A DNA stretch of 16,217 nucleotides, taken from positions 1-16,217 of the forward strand of contig DFBX01000029.1 in assembly GCA_002366795.1 (NCBI GenBank), given 5' to 3'. The notes below the pieces were generated by a model, which was given only the letters and a program-made list of their open reading frames with translations, was not told the DNA's origin and did not search any database. Shown here piece after piece: positions 6,763-14,093 of this stretch (within the stretch, counting starts at the first letter, position 1; the number at the start of each line of letters is the position of its first letter). The DNA comes from Rhodobacteraceae bacterium UBA3069 (GTDB lineage Bacteria > Pseudomonadota > Alphaproteobacteria > Rhodobacterales > Rhodobacteraceae). The translations under genes were made by a program, and so were the position numbers.

Positions 6763-8037
6763 ATGAGCACAATCATCGACATCCACGCACGCGAGATTTT
6801 GGACAGCCGGGGCAACCCGACGGTCGAGGTGGACGTGATCCTCGAAGACGGCACCATGGGCCGCGCCGCCGTGCCCTCGGGCGCATCCACCGGCGCCTAT
6901 GAAGCGGTCGAAAAGCGCGACGGTGACAAATCCCGCTACATGGGCAAGGGCGTTCTGGAAGCCTGCGCCGCCGTCAACGGCGAAATCGCCGAGGCGCTGG
7001 TCGGCTTCGACGTGACCGAACAGGTCGCCATCGACATGGCCATGATCGAACTGGACGGCACCGACAACAAATCGCGCCTTGGCGCAAATGCCATCCTTGG
7101 CGTGTCGCTCGCCTGTGCCAAGGCCGCCGCTGATTACACCGCACAGCCCCTGTTCCGCTATGTCGGCGGCACTTCGGCCCGCACCCTGCCGGTTCCGATG
7201 ATGAACATCATCAACGGCGGCGAACATGCCGACAACCCGATCGACATCCAGGAATTCATGATCATGCCGGTAAGCGCCGCGAACATCCGCGAGGCCGTGC
7301 GCATGGGCTCCGAAGTGTTCCACACCCTGAAAAAAGAGTTGGCCGCCGCAGGGCTTTCGACGGGACTGGGCGACGAGGGCGGCTTTGCCCCCAACCTTGG
7401 CAGCGCGCGTGACGCGCTTGATTTCATCATGAAATCCATCGAAAAAGCCGGATACAAGCCGGGCGAGGATATCTACCTGGCCCTCGATTGCGCCGCGACC
7501 GAATACTTCAAGGACGGCAAATACGAGATGAAGGGCGAAGGCCTGTCTTTGACCCCTGATGAAAACGTTGCCTATCTTCAGGCGCTGGTCACCGACTACC
7601 CGATCATCTCGATCGAGGACGGCTGCTCGGAAGATGACTGGGACGGCTGGGCGATGCTGACCGAGGCTCTGGGCAACCAGATCCAGCTGGTCGGCGACGA
7701 CCTGTTCGTCACCAACCCCGAACGCCTTGCGATGGGCATCGAACAAGGCTGCGCCAACTCGATGCTGGTGAAGGTCAACCAGATCGGTTCCCTGACTGAA
7801 ACGCTGAAAGCCGTGGACATGGCGCACCGCGCCCGCATGACCAACGTGATGTCGCACCGTTCGGGCGAAACAGAGGACGCCACCATCGCCGACCTCGCCG
7901 TGGCCACCAACTGCGGTCAGATCAAAACCGGCAGCCTTGCCCGTTCCGACCGGCTGGCAAAATACAACCAGTTGATCCGCATCGAGGAAGCCCTGGGCGA
8001 AACCGCAGAATACGCAGGTCGTTCGATCCTGAAATGA
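6763..8037 (+). CDS. eno: enolase (phosphopyruvate hydratase)
   Basis: Enolase interconverts 2-phosphoglycerate and phosphoenolpyruvate in glycolysis and gluconeogenesis. The 424-residue protein has the full set of expected residues: His155 and Glu164 (GGEHADN...IQEF), Glu205 (GDEGGFAPN), metal ligands Asp242, Glu285 (SIEDG) and Asp312 (GDDLFVTN), Lys337 (LVKVNQIGS), His365 (SHRSGETED) and Lys388 (IKTGS). The start follows GGGAGAG by seven bases. It has its own upstream operator-like palindrome and a terminator 45 bases past the stop, so it is probably monocistronic. No cell-division or pyruvate dehydrogenase gene follows it here. Confidence 0.98.
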   Translation: MSTIIDIHAREILDSRGNPTVEVDVILEDGTMGRAAVPSGASTGAYEAVEKRDGDKSRYMGKGVLEACAAVNGEIAEALVGFDVTEQVAIDMAMIELDGTDNKSRLGANAILGVSLACAKAAADYTAQPLFRYVGGTSARTLPVPMMNIINGGEHADNPIDIQEFMIMPVSAANIREAVRMGSEVFHTLKKELAAAGLSTGLGDEGGFAPNLGSARDALDFIMKSIEKAGYKPGEDIYLALDCAATEYFKDGKYEMKGEGLSLTPDENVAYLQALVTDYPIISIEDGCSEDDWDGWAMLTEALGNQIQLVGDDLFVTNPERLAMGIEQGCANSMLVKVNQIGSLTETLKAVDMAHRARMTNVMSHRSGETEDATIADLAVATNCGQIKTGSLARSDRLAKYNQLIRIEEALGETAEYAGRSILK

Positions 8038-8060
8038 TCCGTTCCGCCGCGTCGCGGCAG

Positions 8061-8080
8061 ACCTTTGTTCGAAAAATAGA
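8061..8080 (+). repeat. divergent copy of the intergenic element after eno (copy D)
   Basis: ACCTTTGTTCGAAAAATAGA resembles the conserved half of copies A and B (TTGTTC followed by an A-rich run and ATA), and like them it is followed directly by a GC hairpin, here the eno terminator. The match is shorter than that between A and B, so membership is less certain. Confidence 0.35.
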
Positions 8081-8081
8081 G

Positions 8082-8111
8082 CCCGCCCTTCGTAATAAGG
8101 GGCGGGTTTTT
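8082..8111 (+). terminator. rho-independent terminator of eno
   Basis: CCCGCCCTT (8082-8090) pairs with AAGGGGCGGG (8097-8106) with one bulged G and a six-base loop CGTAAT. TTTTT (8107-8111) follows. A smaller GC dyad, GCCGCG-T-CGCGGC, lies between the stop codon and this hairpin near 8047-8059. Confidence 0.88.
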
Positions 8112-8187
8112 GCTTGTCTGACTAAACCTATATTCCGCCTGGCAAAATCCGCAAGACAAGTGCTTCCTGTAACAGTAACGTGAGGCA

Positions 8188-9558
8188 ATGAAAGAAACCC
8201 TGCAAACCACCGTCGATCAGGACAGACCACACCACCCGGCCTTGTCACCGATGCAGCAAGACGCCATGGCCATCCTGAGGCAAGCGGGCAAAGTCTTCTA
8301 TCCCGAAGTCGTCCTGCGCTTGTCCATCACCATGGGCGCCGCCCTGGCGCTTTGGAATTATACCGGGCTGGCGATCCTTCCGGTGTTGCTGGGCCTGCAC
8401 ACGGTTCTCAACCTCGCCTACCTTGTCTGGCTGCTGAAATTGAATGCACCTTTCGACCTGCGAACATTTCACTTGGCGATGTTCTTTTCCATGGCGCTGA
8501 CCGGCCTTTTCAGTATCGCTCCGGTGTATCTGATCTGGCTGAACGATCCTGTGCTGACGATCACTGCACTGGCCGGAATTGGCGGAATGGCACTGCACAA
8601 TCTGATTACTCACGGCCATGTGCGCGGCATCGCGATATTCGCGTCAATCCATGTTCCGGCGCTGCTTGCCGTGGTGGCGGCGATCTCGATCATGCGGACG
8701 GACAGCATGTGGGGCCAGATTCTGCTGCTGTTCTGTTTCTTCTCGGTGTCGGCCTATTACGTGTTTTGCCATTACACGATTTACAGGAACTACATCCGCA
8801 CGCGCATCGCCGAGGCCCGCGCGAAAGAGGCACAGCGGATGCAGGCCATTGGCCAGATGACGCGCGGCAGCGCCCGCGATTTCAACGGGTTTCTGACCGG
8901 CATACAGGGCAATCTGGAACCGTCGCAACACCTGCCCGACGGGGCCGAACGCGAGCAGACGCTGGAACGCGCGCGCGAAGCGGCGCGACTGGCCGCCGAC
9001 GTGACCTCGCGGCTGGTGGCCTATGCGCGGCAAACCCCGCTGAGGCCCGAACACCATGACCTGAAAAACTTGATGTCGAAAATCGCCACACGGCTGCGCG
9101 GCGATCTGCCGGATGGGCGCAAGTTGGTGCTGGCACCCGTGGCGTGCATGACACCCATCGAAGTTGATAGCGAACGCCTGACCCGGGCCTTGCAGGCGCT
9201 GGCCGCCCATACGAACGAGGCGGCACCCGCAGGCGGCACCATCACCCTGCGCGCCCGATTGGTGGGGTTTTCCGCACCCGTCACGCATTTGTCCTGCGGC
9301 ACGCTTGGTCCCGGCACCTATTGCATGATTTCCATTCTTGACGATGGGCCGGGGATCGCGCCCGACCTGCTGGACCGCGTGACAGAACCGTTTTTCACCA
9401 CGTCGGGCCCGCGGCGGAATTCCGGGCTTGGCCTGCCGATGGCCCTTGGTTTTGCTGATCGATCCGACGGGGCGCTTGGAATCGCATCACAACCGGGCCG
9501 GACCGAGGTGACGCTTTGCCTGCCCTGCCCCGACTGCACCGAAGCGCGCCTGGCGTAG
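8188..9558 (+). CDS. membrane histidine-kinase-like protein with degenerate phospho-acceptor site
   Basis: About five or six hydrophobic segments lie within residues 38-200. A short helical linker (AEARAKEAQRM) and a HisKA/HATPase_c-like module follow. In the usual H-box of this subclass (GxAHDFNNLL) this protein has GSARDFNGFL: the phospho-acceptor His is Arg230 (CGC, 8875-8877) and the second Asn is Gly. In the N-box the key Asn position reads His341 (AAHTNEAAPAGG). The G1 box DDGPGIAP (from Asp385), the EPFFTT segment and the G2 box SGLGLPMALGF are intact, so ATP binding may persist without autophosphorylation. It is 456 residues with no frameshift. No response regulator is adjacent. The start at 8188 has only a weak GTGAGG nearby. 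It is probably co-transcribed with the next gene. Confidence 0.8.
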   Translation: MKETLQTTVDQDRPHHPALSPMQQDAMAILRQAGKVFYPEVVLRLSITMGAALALWNYTGLAILPVLLGLHTVLNLAYLVWLLKLNAPFDLRTFHLAMFFSMALTGLFSIAPVYLIWLNDPVLTITALAGIGGMALHNLITHGHVRGIAIFASIHVPALLAVVAAISIMRTDSMWGQILLLFCFFSVSAYYVFCHYTIYRNYIRTRIAEARAKEAQRMQAIGQMTRGSARDFNGFLTGIQGNLEPSQHLPDGAEREQTLERAREAARLAADVTSRLVAYARQTPLRPEHHDLKNLMSKIATRLRGDLPDGRKLVLAPVACMTPIEVDSERLTRALQALAAHTNEAAPAGGTITLRARLVGFSAPVTHLSCGTLGPGTYCMISILDDGPGIAPDLLDRVTEPFFTTSGPRRNSGLGLPMALGFADRSDGALGIASQPGRTEVTLCLPCPDCTEARLA

Positions 9559-9588
9559 GCCAGAGCAACCTGCAAGGATATCCACCAC

Positions 9589-10170
9589 ATGACCCAACCC
9601 GCCAAACCCGACAGCCACGCCGACACGCGGCTGGCTGCCCTGACCCGCATTGCTCTTTTGATGATCGGGCGAGCGGAAAAAAGGCTGGGCGTGGGGCTGG
9701 ATCACACGCGCCACATCGCCCGCACCGATCTGAAATTGCTGACCCGCTACAACCGGCTGTTCGGTTTCCTGGACCCGAACCGCAATTGCCCGAAACAGGC
9801 CTATCACACGGCACGCCTGCGCGGCGCGCTGGCCGCCGATTGCGGCACCTGCGTCGAGGCCGAAATGAACCTTGCCCGCCGCGCCAAGCTGCCCGACGCG
9901 TTGATCGCCGCAATCCTGCGCGGCGAAGGCCTGCCCGACGATCTGGCCGCGGTGGTGGCGCTGGCCGATGCCACGACGCGCGATCGCGGCGATGACAGCG
10001 CCGCGCGCGAGGCCGTGCGCGCCGCCTATGGCGATGCAGGGTTGATCGAATTGGCCTATGCCATGAACGGCGCGGCGCTGCTGCCTGGTATAAAGCGCGC
10101 CATGGGCGATGCCACAGCCTGCGATCTGGACATGATGCGCCGCGTGCAACGCAAGGATGGTTCGGCCTGA
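9589..10170 (+). CDS. AhpD/carboxymuconolactone decarboxylase-like protein
   Basis: This 193-residue soluble, helix-rich protein resembles the AhpD-like/carboxymuconolactone decarboxylase superfamily. The recognisable core is DCGTCVEAEMNLARRAKL (84-101), with a CxxC pair (Cys85, Cys88) near the start of a helix. The region then runs through an ILRG-type segment (113-116) and a hydrophobic LIELAYAMNGAALLPGIKRAMG stretch. The His usually three residues after the second Cys in peroxidatic AhpD proteins is Glu91 or its neighbour here, so classic AhpD peroxidase chemistry is not assured. The gene begins 30 bp after the kinase-like gene, with AAGGA ten bases before the ATG, and so is likely in the same transcript. 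The superfamily call is fair; the substrate is unknown. Confidence 0.65.
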   Translation: MTQPAKPDSHADTRLAALTRIALLMIGRAEKRLGVGLDHTRHIARTDLKLLTRYNRLFGFLDPNRNCPKQAYHTARLRGALAADCGTCVEAEMNLARRAKLPDALIAAILRGEGLPDDLAAVVALADATTRDRGDDSAAREAVRAAYGDAGLIELAYAMNGAALLPGIKRAMGDATACDLDMMRRVQRKDGSA

Positions 10171-10190
10171 TCCAGCGTGATCCGGCGCTA

Positions 10191-10219
10191 TTGACAGATG
10201 GATGCGCCACGCCTATCTG
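10191..10219 (+). promoter_or_regulatory. sigma-70 type promoter upstream of the glyoxalase-related small gene
   Basis: TTGACA (10191-10196) is a perfect -35 box. It is followed after exactly 17 bases by TATCTG (10214-10219), four of six matches to the -10 consensus. It lies 20 bases after the AhpD-like stop codon. The predicted start near 10226 leaves a leader of roughly 150 bases before the next ATG at 10374. Confidence 0.6.
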
Positions 10220-10263
10220 GCGGTCGCAGGGAAGACGGCCCCCGCCGCTCGCAGGTATATGCC

Positions 10264-10344
10264 ATGGTGAAGCCCGTCAAACGATCAAGACCGATCCACT
10301 TTCCGTTTCATGCGGTTTGTTGGCAATGCGAGCCCCGACTTTGA
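10264..10344 (+). CDS. possible 26-residue leader ORF
   Basis: Within the leader after the promoter at 10191, an ATG opens a 26-codon frame (MVKPVKRSRPIHFPFHAV followed by CWQCEPRL). It has two cysteines in a CxxC arrangement and stops 29 bases before the next gene. The codon just after the ATG is GTG, and no strong Shine-Dalgarno precedes the ATG. It may be a small protein or leader peptide, or chance; only conservation across relatives would decide. Confidence 0.2.
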   Translation: MVKPVKRSRPIHFPFHAVCWQCEPRL

Positions 10345-10373
10345 ACACCGCCATATGAAAGAAAGGACCGGAC

Positions 10374-10796
10374 ATGACCGATCTGCCTTCTTTGTACGCA
10401 CTGAAAGCGCAGGCGAAACAGTTGAAACTGGCGCTTGCCACTAAGGGACAGGGCATGGCCCATGGCCAGTGCCTTGACCTGATCGCCCGTCAGCACGGGC
10501 ATCGCGACTGGAACACGCTGCACGCGCGGGCAGGCAACATGCCCCCCGCGCTGCGCATGGGACAGCGTGTGACAGGCCGCTACCTTGGCCAGCCATTCAC
10601 CGGCGAGGTCATCGCCATGGCCGCCATGGGGGACGCGCATAACCGCATCACCCTGCGCTTTGACAAGGCGGTGGACGTGGTGCCCTTCGACAGTTTCTCG
10701 AACTTTCGCAAACAGGTGAACGCGGTGGTCACCCGCGACCTGCGCACGGTCGAGGAAACATCGGACGGGACACCCCATTTGGTGCTGACCGCCTGA
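10374..10796 (+). CDS. small protein with glyoxalase-related N-terminal domain
   Basis: This 140-residue soluble protein begins with a helical segment of the pattern LKAQAKQLK..L...G....H.QCLDLIARQHGHRDWNTLHA (about residues 8-51). I recognise this as the short domain annotated 'glyoxalase-related/glyoxalase superfamily' in proteobacteria. That domain lacks the usual metal ligands, so the name does not imply lactoylglutathione lyase activity. Residues 62-140 look like a small beta-rich domain (VTGRYLGQPFTGEV, NRITLRFD, VVPFDSFSNFR) ending in a VVTRDLRTVEETSDGTPH segment. The start follows AAAGGA by seven bases. It has its own promoter and a strong terminator, hence is monocistronic. The family call is moderate and the function unknown. 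Confidence 0.7.
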   Translation: MTDLPSLYALKAQAKQLKLALATKGQGMAHGQCLDLIARQHGHRDWNTLHARAGNMPPALRMGQRVTGRYLGQPFTGEVIAMAAMGDAHNRITLRFDKAVDVVPFDSFSNFRKQVNAVVTRDLRTVEETSDGTPHLVLTA

Positions 10797-10821
10797 TCCA
10801 TCCACCCCGCCAACAATAGAA

Positions 10822-10853
10822 AAAGGGCCGCGTCATCTCCGACGCGGCCCTTT
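10822..10853. terminator. bidirectional rho-independent terminator
   Basis: AAAGGGCCGCGTC (10822-10834) pairs perfectly with GACGCGGCCCTTT (10841-10853) across the six-base loop ATCTCC. The stem begins with A's and ends with T's, so it terminates on both strands. It sits between the stops of the converging glyoxalase-related gene (10796) and dctM (10888). Confidence 0.93.
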
Positions 10854-10887
10854 CCCCTTTCCTGTGAGTGGGATTATTTCGTGATGA

Positions 10888-12264
10888 TCACCTAGTGATG
10901 ATTTCAGGCCCCATGACCAGCGTCGGCAGCCATGTGGAAATGATCGGGATATAGGTCACCATGATCAGAAAGACGAACAGAACGGCCAGGAACGGCAGTG
11001 CCGCGCGCACCACCCGCATCATCGGCATCCCCGCCACGCCAGATGTGACGAACAGGTTCAGGCCGACAGGCGGGGTGATCATGCCGATTTCCATGTTGAC
11101 CACCATGATGATGCCCAGGTGTATCGGATCCACGCCCAGTTCGATCGCAATCGGGAACACCAGCGGCGCGACGATCACGATCAGCCCCGACGGTTCCATA
11201 AACTGCCCGCCGATCAGCAGGATCACGTTCACGATGATCAGGAACATGATCATGCCAAAGCCGGCATCCAGCATCATGGTCGCGATCTGTTGCGGGATCT
11301 GCTGTTCGGTCAGGACATGCTTCAGGATCATCGCATTGGCGATGATGAACATCAGCGTCACGGTCAGCTTGCCGGATTCGAACAGCACGTTGCGGGTGTC
11401 GCGGTGGAAGAAGGCGGTCACCAGCGAAATCGGCTTTTGCAGCAGCGACAGGTTGCGCAGCCCGTCCGCCCGCGCCAGCGGCCCCATGTCACGATACACG
11501 AAATTCGCGATCACGAAGGCATAGACAGCGGCCACGGCTGCGGCCTCGGTCGGGGTGAAGATACCGCCATAGATGCCGCCAAGGATGATGACGATCAGGC
11601 CAAGACCCCAGATCGCATCGCCAAAGGCCGCGCCTGCCTCTCCCCATCCCTTCCACTCGCCCTTGGGCAGTTTCTTGACAATGGCAATGCCCAGGATCGT
11701 GGCCATCAGCATGGTGCCCGCCAACAGGCCCGGAATAACGCCCGCAAGGAACATCCTGCCAACGGAAGTATCCGTGGCCGAGGCATAGACCACCATCACG
11801 ATGGACGGCGGGATCAGGATGCCCAGCGTGCCCGCATTGGCAATCACGCCGGCGGCGAAATCCTTGGAATAGCCCACCTGCCGCATCCCGGCGATCACGA
11901 TGGACCCGATGGCGACCACGGTGGCGGGGCTGGACCCCGAAAGCGCAGCAAAGATCATGCAGGCAAAGACCCCCGCAATCGCCAGGCCGCCGGGCAAATG
12001 CCCCACGATGGCAATGGAAAACCGGATGATCCGCTGCGCCACGCCCCCCGTGGACATGAAGCTGGAGGCAAGGATGAAGAACGGAATGGCCAGCAGCGTG
12101 TAATGCCCCGCCATCGCCTGGAAAAACGTCTGTGCGATGGATGCAAGCGATGTGTCGGACTGCACCAACAGGAACAGGATGGAACTCAGGCCCAAAGAGA
12201 CGGCAATCGGCACGCCGATCAGCATCAGACCCACGACCATGATAAATAGAATGGCGACTTCCAT
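10888..12264 (-). CDS. dctM: TRAP transporter large permease subunit
   Basis: This inner-membrane subunit forms the ion-coupled transport channel of a tripartite TRAP uptake system. The 458-residue, highly hydrophobic protein has about a dozen membrane segments and typical DctM motifs: AIPFFILASSFM, FAALSGSSPATVVAIGSI, GTLGILIPPSIVMVVYA, GGIFTPTEAAAVAAVYA and EIGMITPPVGLNLFVTSG. It follows dctQ after six bases, in the common P-Q-M order. The dctP type suggests C4-dicarboxylates or a related organic acid. The 3' end carries a 14-bp-period duplication of GTGATGAT (10881-10888 and 10895-10902) across the stop codon, which probably reset the C-terminus by a few residues. Confidence 0.96.
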   Translation of the reverse strand: MEVAILFIMVVGLMLIGVPIAVSLGLSSILFLLVQSDTSLASIAQTFFQAMAGHYTLLAIPFFILASSFMSTGGVAQRIIRFSIAIVGHLPGGLAIAGVFACMIFAALSGSSPATVVAIGSIVIAGMRQVGYSKDFAAGVIANAGTLGILIPPSIVMVVYASATDTSVGRMFLAGVIPGLLAGTMLMATILGIAIVKKLPKGEWKGWGEAGAAFGDAIWGLGLIVIILGGIYGGIFTPTEAAAVAAVYAFVIANFVYRDMGPLARADGLRNLSLLQKPISLVTAFFHRDTRNVLFESGKLTVTLMFIIANAMILKHVLTEQQIPQQIATMMLDAGFGMIMFLIIVNVILLIGGQFMEPSGLIVIVAPLVFPIAIELGVDPIHLGIIMVVNMEIGMITPPVGLNLFVTSGVAGMPMMRVVRAALPFLAVLFVFLIMVTYIPIISTWLPTLVMGPEIITR

Positions 12265-12270
12265 TGGGTC

Positions 12271-12960
12271 TTACTCCTCGGCGTTCAGGTGGCGGACGTC
12301 GTCGATGGCGTCCTCGGCTTCATGGCTGACGATCAGGCCCTCGGCGCGGCCCCTGGCCACGCGGATCGTGGCCTGAATGAACCGAAACAGCAGCAGCGCC
12401 ATGCCAAAGGGCAGCATGACATAGGGAATGAAACGCGGCACTTTTTCATAATGCTCGCCCTCGTTCATGATCGGCTCGATCCAGCGCAGAAATTCGGGGA
12501 AGGGAATATCCACCACCTCGTACCAGCCGCGATAGCTGGTGCGCTTCATTTCCTCGAATCCGGTGGGAAACCAATGGCCCGTGGTCTGCGGCAGGTTGGC
12601 GAAATTCGCCCAGTAATCCCAGGCACCCTTGGTCAGCAGGAACGCATAGAAGATGCAGACCAGCCCGACGAAGATGCCAACAACCCGGCGCGCGCCCGGC
12701 GCAAGAAAGGCGATCAGCGCGTCAACGCCCAGATGGGCCGTGACCTTGACCGCGTAGCTGATGCCGAACAGCACAAGCCACGCGAACAGAAAGGTCGTCG
12801 CCTCAAGCCCCCACATCAGCCCGGTGTTGAACACGTAGCGCAGCACCACGTTGGTAAAGGTGATGAGGGTCATCAGACCAAGGATCACGGCAATCGCCGT
12901 CTCCTCCAGCTCGTTGACCACATGGCCCAACATGGACCTTGGCTGGTTGTCGGTGGACAT
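12271..12960 (-). CDS. dctQ: TRAP transporter small permease subunit (long DctQ type)
   Basis: This is the four-helix membrane partner that joins DctM in the TRAP translocation complex. At 229 residues it exceeds the usual 160-180 of small permeases. The extra length is a polar insertion around residues 115-175 (GHWFPTGFEEMKRTSYRG and following) between the third and fourth hydrophobic segments, as in the DctQ subgroup associated with C4-dicarboxylate DctP. The segment NVVLRYVFNTGLMWGLE near residues 37-53 is the usual DctQ signature. A gap of 131 bp with a strong hairpin separates it from dctP, and six bases separate it from dctM. Confidence 0.93.
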   Translation of the reverse strand: MSTDNQPRSMLGHVVNELEETAIAVILGLMTLITFTNVVLRYVFNTGLMWGLEATTFLFAWLVLFGISYAVKVTAHLGVDALIAFLAPGARRVVGIFVGLVCIFYAFLLTKGAWDYWANFANLPQTTGHWFPTGFEEMKRTSYRGWYEVVDIPFPEFLRWIEPIMNEGEHYEKVPRFIPYVMLPFGMALLLFRFIQATIRVARGRAEGLIVSHEAEDAIDDVRHLNAEE

Positions 12961-13048
12961 GGCCCCCTCCCCCGTTGATTTCGTGAAATATCAAGGCGGT
13001 GCGGTGATACGGGCGCAGGGCCAGACCACAGGGCAACCGCAAAACGCG

Positions 13049-13073
13049 GCGCCCGGCATTTGCTGCCGGACGC
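13049..13073 (-). promoter_or_regulatory. stem-loop between dctP and dctQ (expression-balancing hairpin)
   Basis: Ten paired bases (13049-13058 with 13064-13073, one G-T pair) enclose a five-base loop. The hairpin is 18 bases past the dctP stop. On the transcript a second stem region with GTTTTG follows. In binding-protein transport operons such a hairpin often protects the upstream message or partly terminates, giving more binding protein than permease; here that is inference. Confidence 0.55.
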
Positions 13074-13091
13074 CGGACCTGAAACCAGGCC

Positions 13092-14093
13092 TTAGTGCTT
13101 GGCGTTGATCGCCTGTGCGGCGTCGATGTTTTCCTGACCGACATCGCCCACGAACTCGTCCCAGACGGGTTTCATGGTGGCGACCCAGTCGGCACGCTGT
13201 TCTGCGTTCAGCTCGCGCACTTCGGACCCGGCCGCGATCACGGCTTTCTTGGCTTCCTGGTTCACGGCGAAGGATTCAGCGTTCCGCGCTTCGGTCACTT
13301 CGGCCATGATGGTGGACAGCTGGCTGCGCACGTCCTCGGGCAGGCCGTCCCACCAGTCGGACGAGGTCACGACCATGTAGTCAATGATGCCGTGGTTGGT
13401 TTCGGTGATACCGTCCTGCACCTCGAAAAACTTCTGGCCATAGATGTTGGACCAAGTGTTTTCCTGACCGTCCACGACGCCGGTTTGCAGCGCGCCGTAA
13501 ACTTCCTTGAAGGCCATCGGCTGGGGCGATGCGCCCATGGCAGCCATCTGCGCCTTCAGCACGTCCGAGTTTTGAACGCGGAACTTCAGACCATTCGCAT
13601 CCGACGGGCTCATCAGCGGCTTGTTGGCCGACATCTGCTTCATGCCATTGTGCCAGAACGCCAGCCCAAGAAGGCCGCGACGCACCATGGCTTCCTTCAT
13701 CGCCTGACCGGTTTCAGAGTTCTGGAACTCGTCCACAGCGTTGATGTTCTTGAACATGAAAGGCAGATCGAAAATGCGGAATTTCTTGGTGAACTGCTCG
13801 AATTTTGACAGCGAGGGCGCGGCCATCTGTACGTCGCCCTGCAGCATCGCTTCGAGAACCTGGTCGTCGTTATACAGGGTCGAGCTGGGGAACACTTCCA
13901 TGCAGGCCTTGCCGTTCATCTCTTCGTTCACGCGCTTTTCCAGCAGCGAGGCGGCGATGCCCTTGGGGTGCTTGTCGGTGTTGGTGACGTGGCTGAACTT
14001 GATGACGATTTCGCCGTCGTCGCAGGCGGCAAAAGCGGCGGGCGCGGTGACGGTCAGCGCCAATGCGGTGGCAGCGGTGGTCAGGAATTTCAT
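13092..14093 (-). CDS. dctP: TRAP transporter periplasmic substrate-binding protein, C4-dicarboxylate type
   Basis: This is the periplasmic receptor that delivers substrate to DctQM. From the ATG at 14093 it has 333 residues, with a clear signal peptide (MKFLTTAATALALTV..., cleavage likely at AFA|A after residue 22). That start is preceded by GGGAGGAG at good spacing; the in-frame ATG at 14186 would add an unlikely extension ahead of the signal peptide. Family signatures are FPSSTLYND (68-76), FDLPFMFKN (108-116), GLKFRVQ with the carboxylate-binding Arg172, and GALQTGVVDGQENTWSNI (200-217). The similarity to DctP of Rhodobacter capsulatus suggests malate, succinate or fumarate as substrate; the exact ligand cannot be read from sequence. 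Confidence 0.94.
   Translation of the reverse strand: MKFLTTAATALALTVTAPAAFAACDDGEIVIKFSHVTNTDKHPKGIAASLLEKRVNEEMNGKACMEVFPSSTLYNDDQVLEAMLQGDVQMAAPSLSKFEQFTKKFRIFDLPFMFKNINAVDEFQNSETGQAMKEAMVRRGLLGLAFWHNGMKQMSANKPLMSPSDANGLKFRVQNSDVLKAQMAAMGASPQPMAFKEVYGALQTGVVDGQENTWSNIYGQKFFEVQDGITETNHGIIDYMVVTSSDWWDGLPEDVRSQLSTIMAEVTEARNAESFAVNQEAKKAVIAAGSEVRELNAEQRADWVATMKPVWDEFVGDVGQENIDAAQAINAKH

Noticed and set aside
5617..7857. Long minus-strand frames opposite the radical SAM gene and eno
   Set aside because: Both lie opposite convincingly identified genes and have no ribosome-binding site or family features.
8112..8160. CTTGTC/GACAAG inverted repeat before the kinase-like gene
   Set aside because: Six-base arms 36 bases apart are expected by chance, and no further symmetry is seen.
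11119..12249. 376-codon plus-strand frame opposite dctM
   Set aside because: Extremely His/Asp/Arg/Gln-rich, the mirror of a hydrophobic membrane protein; not a real gene.
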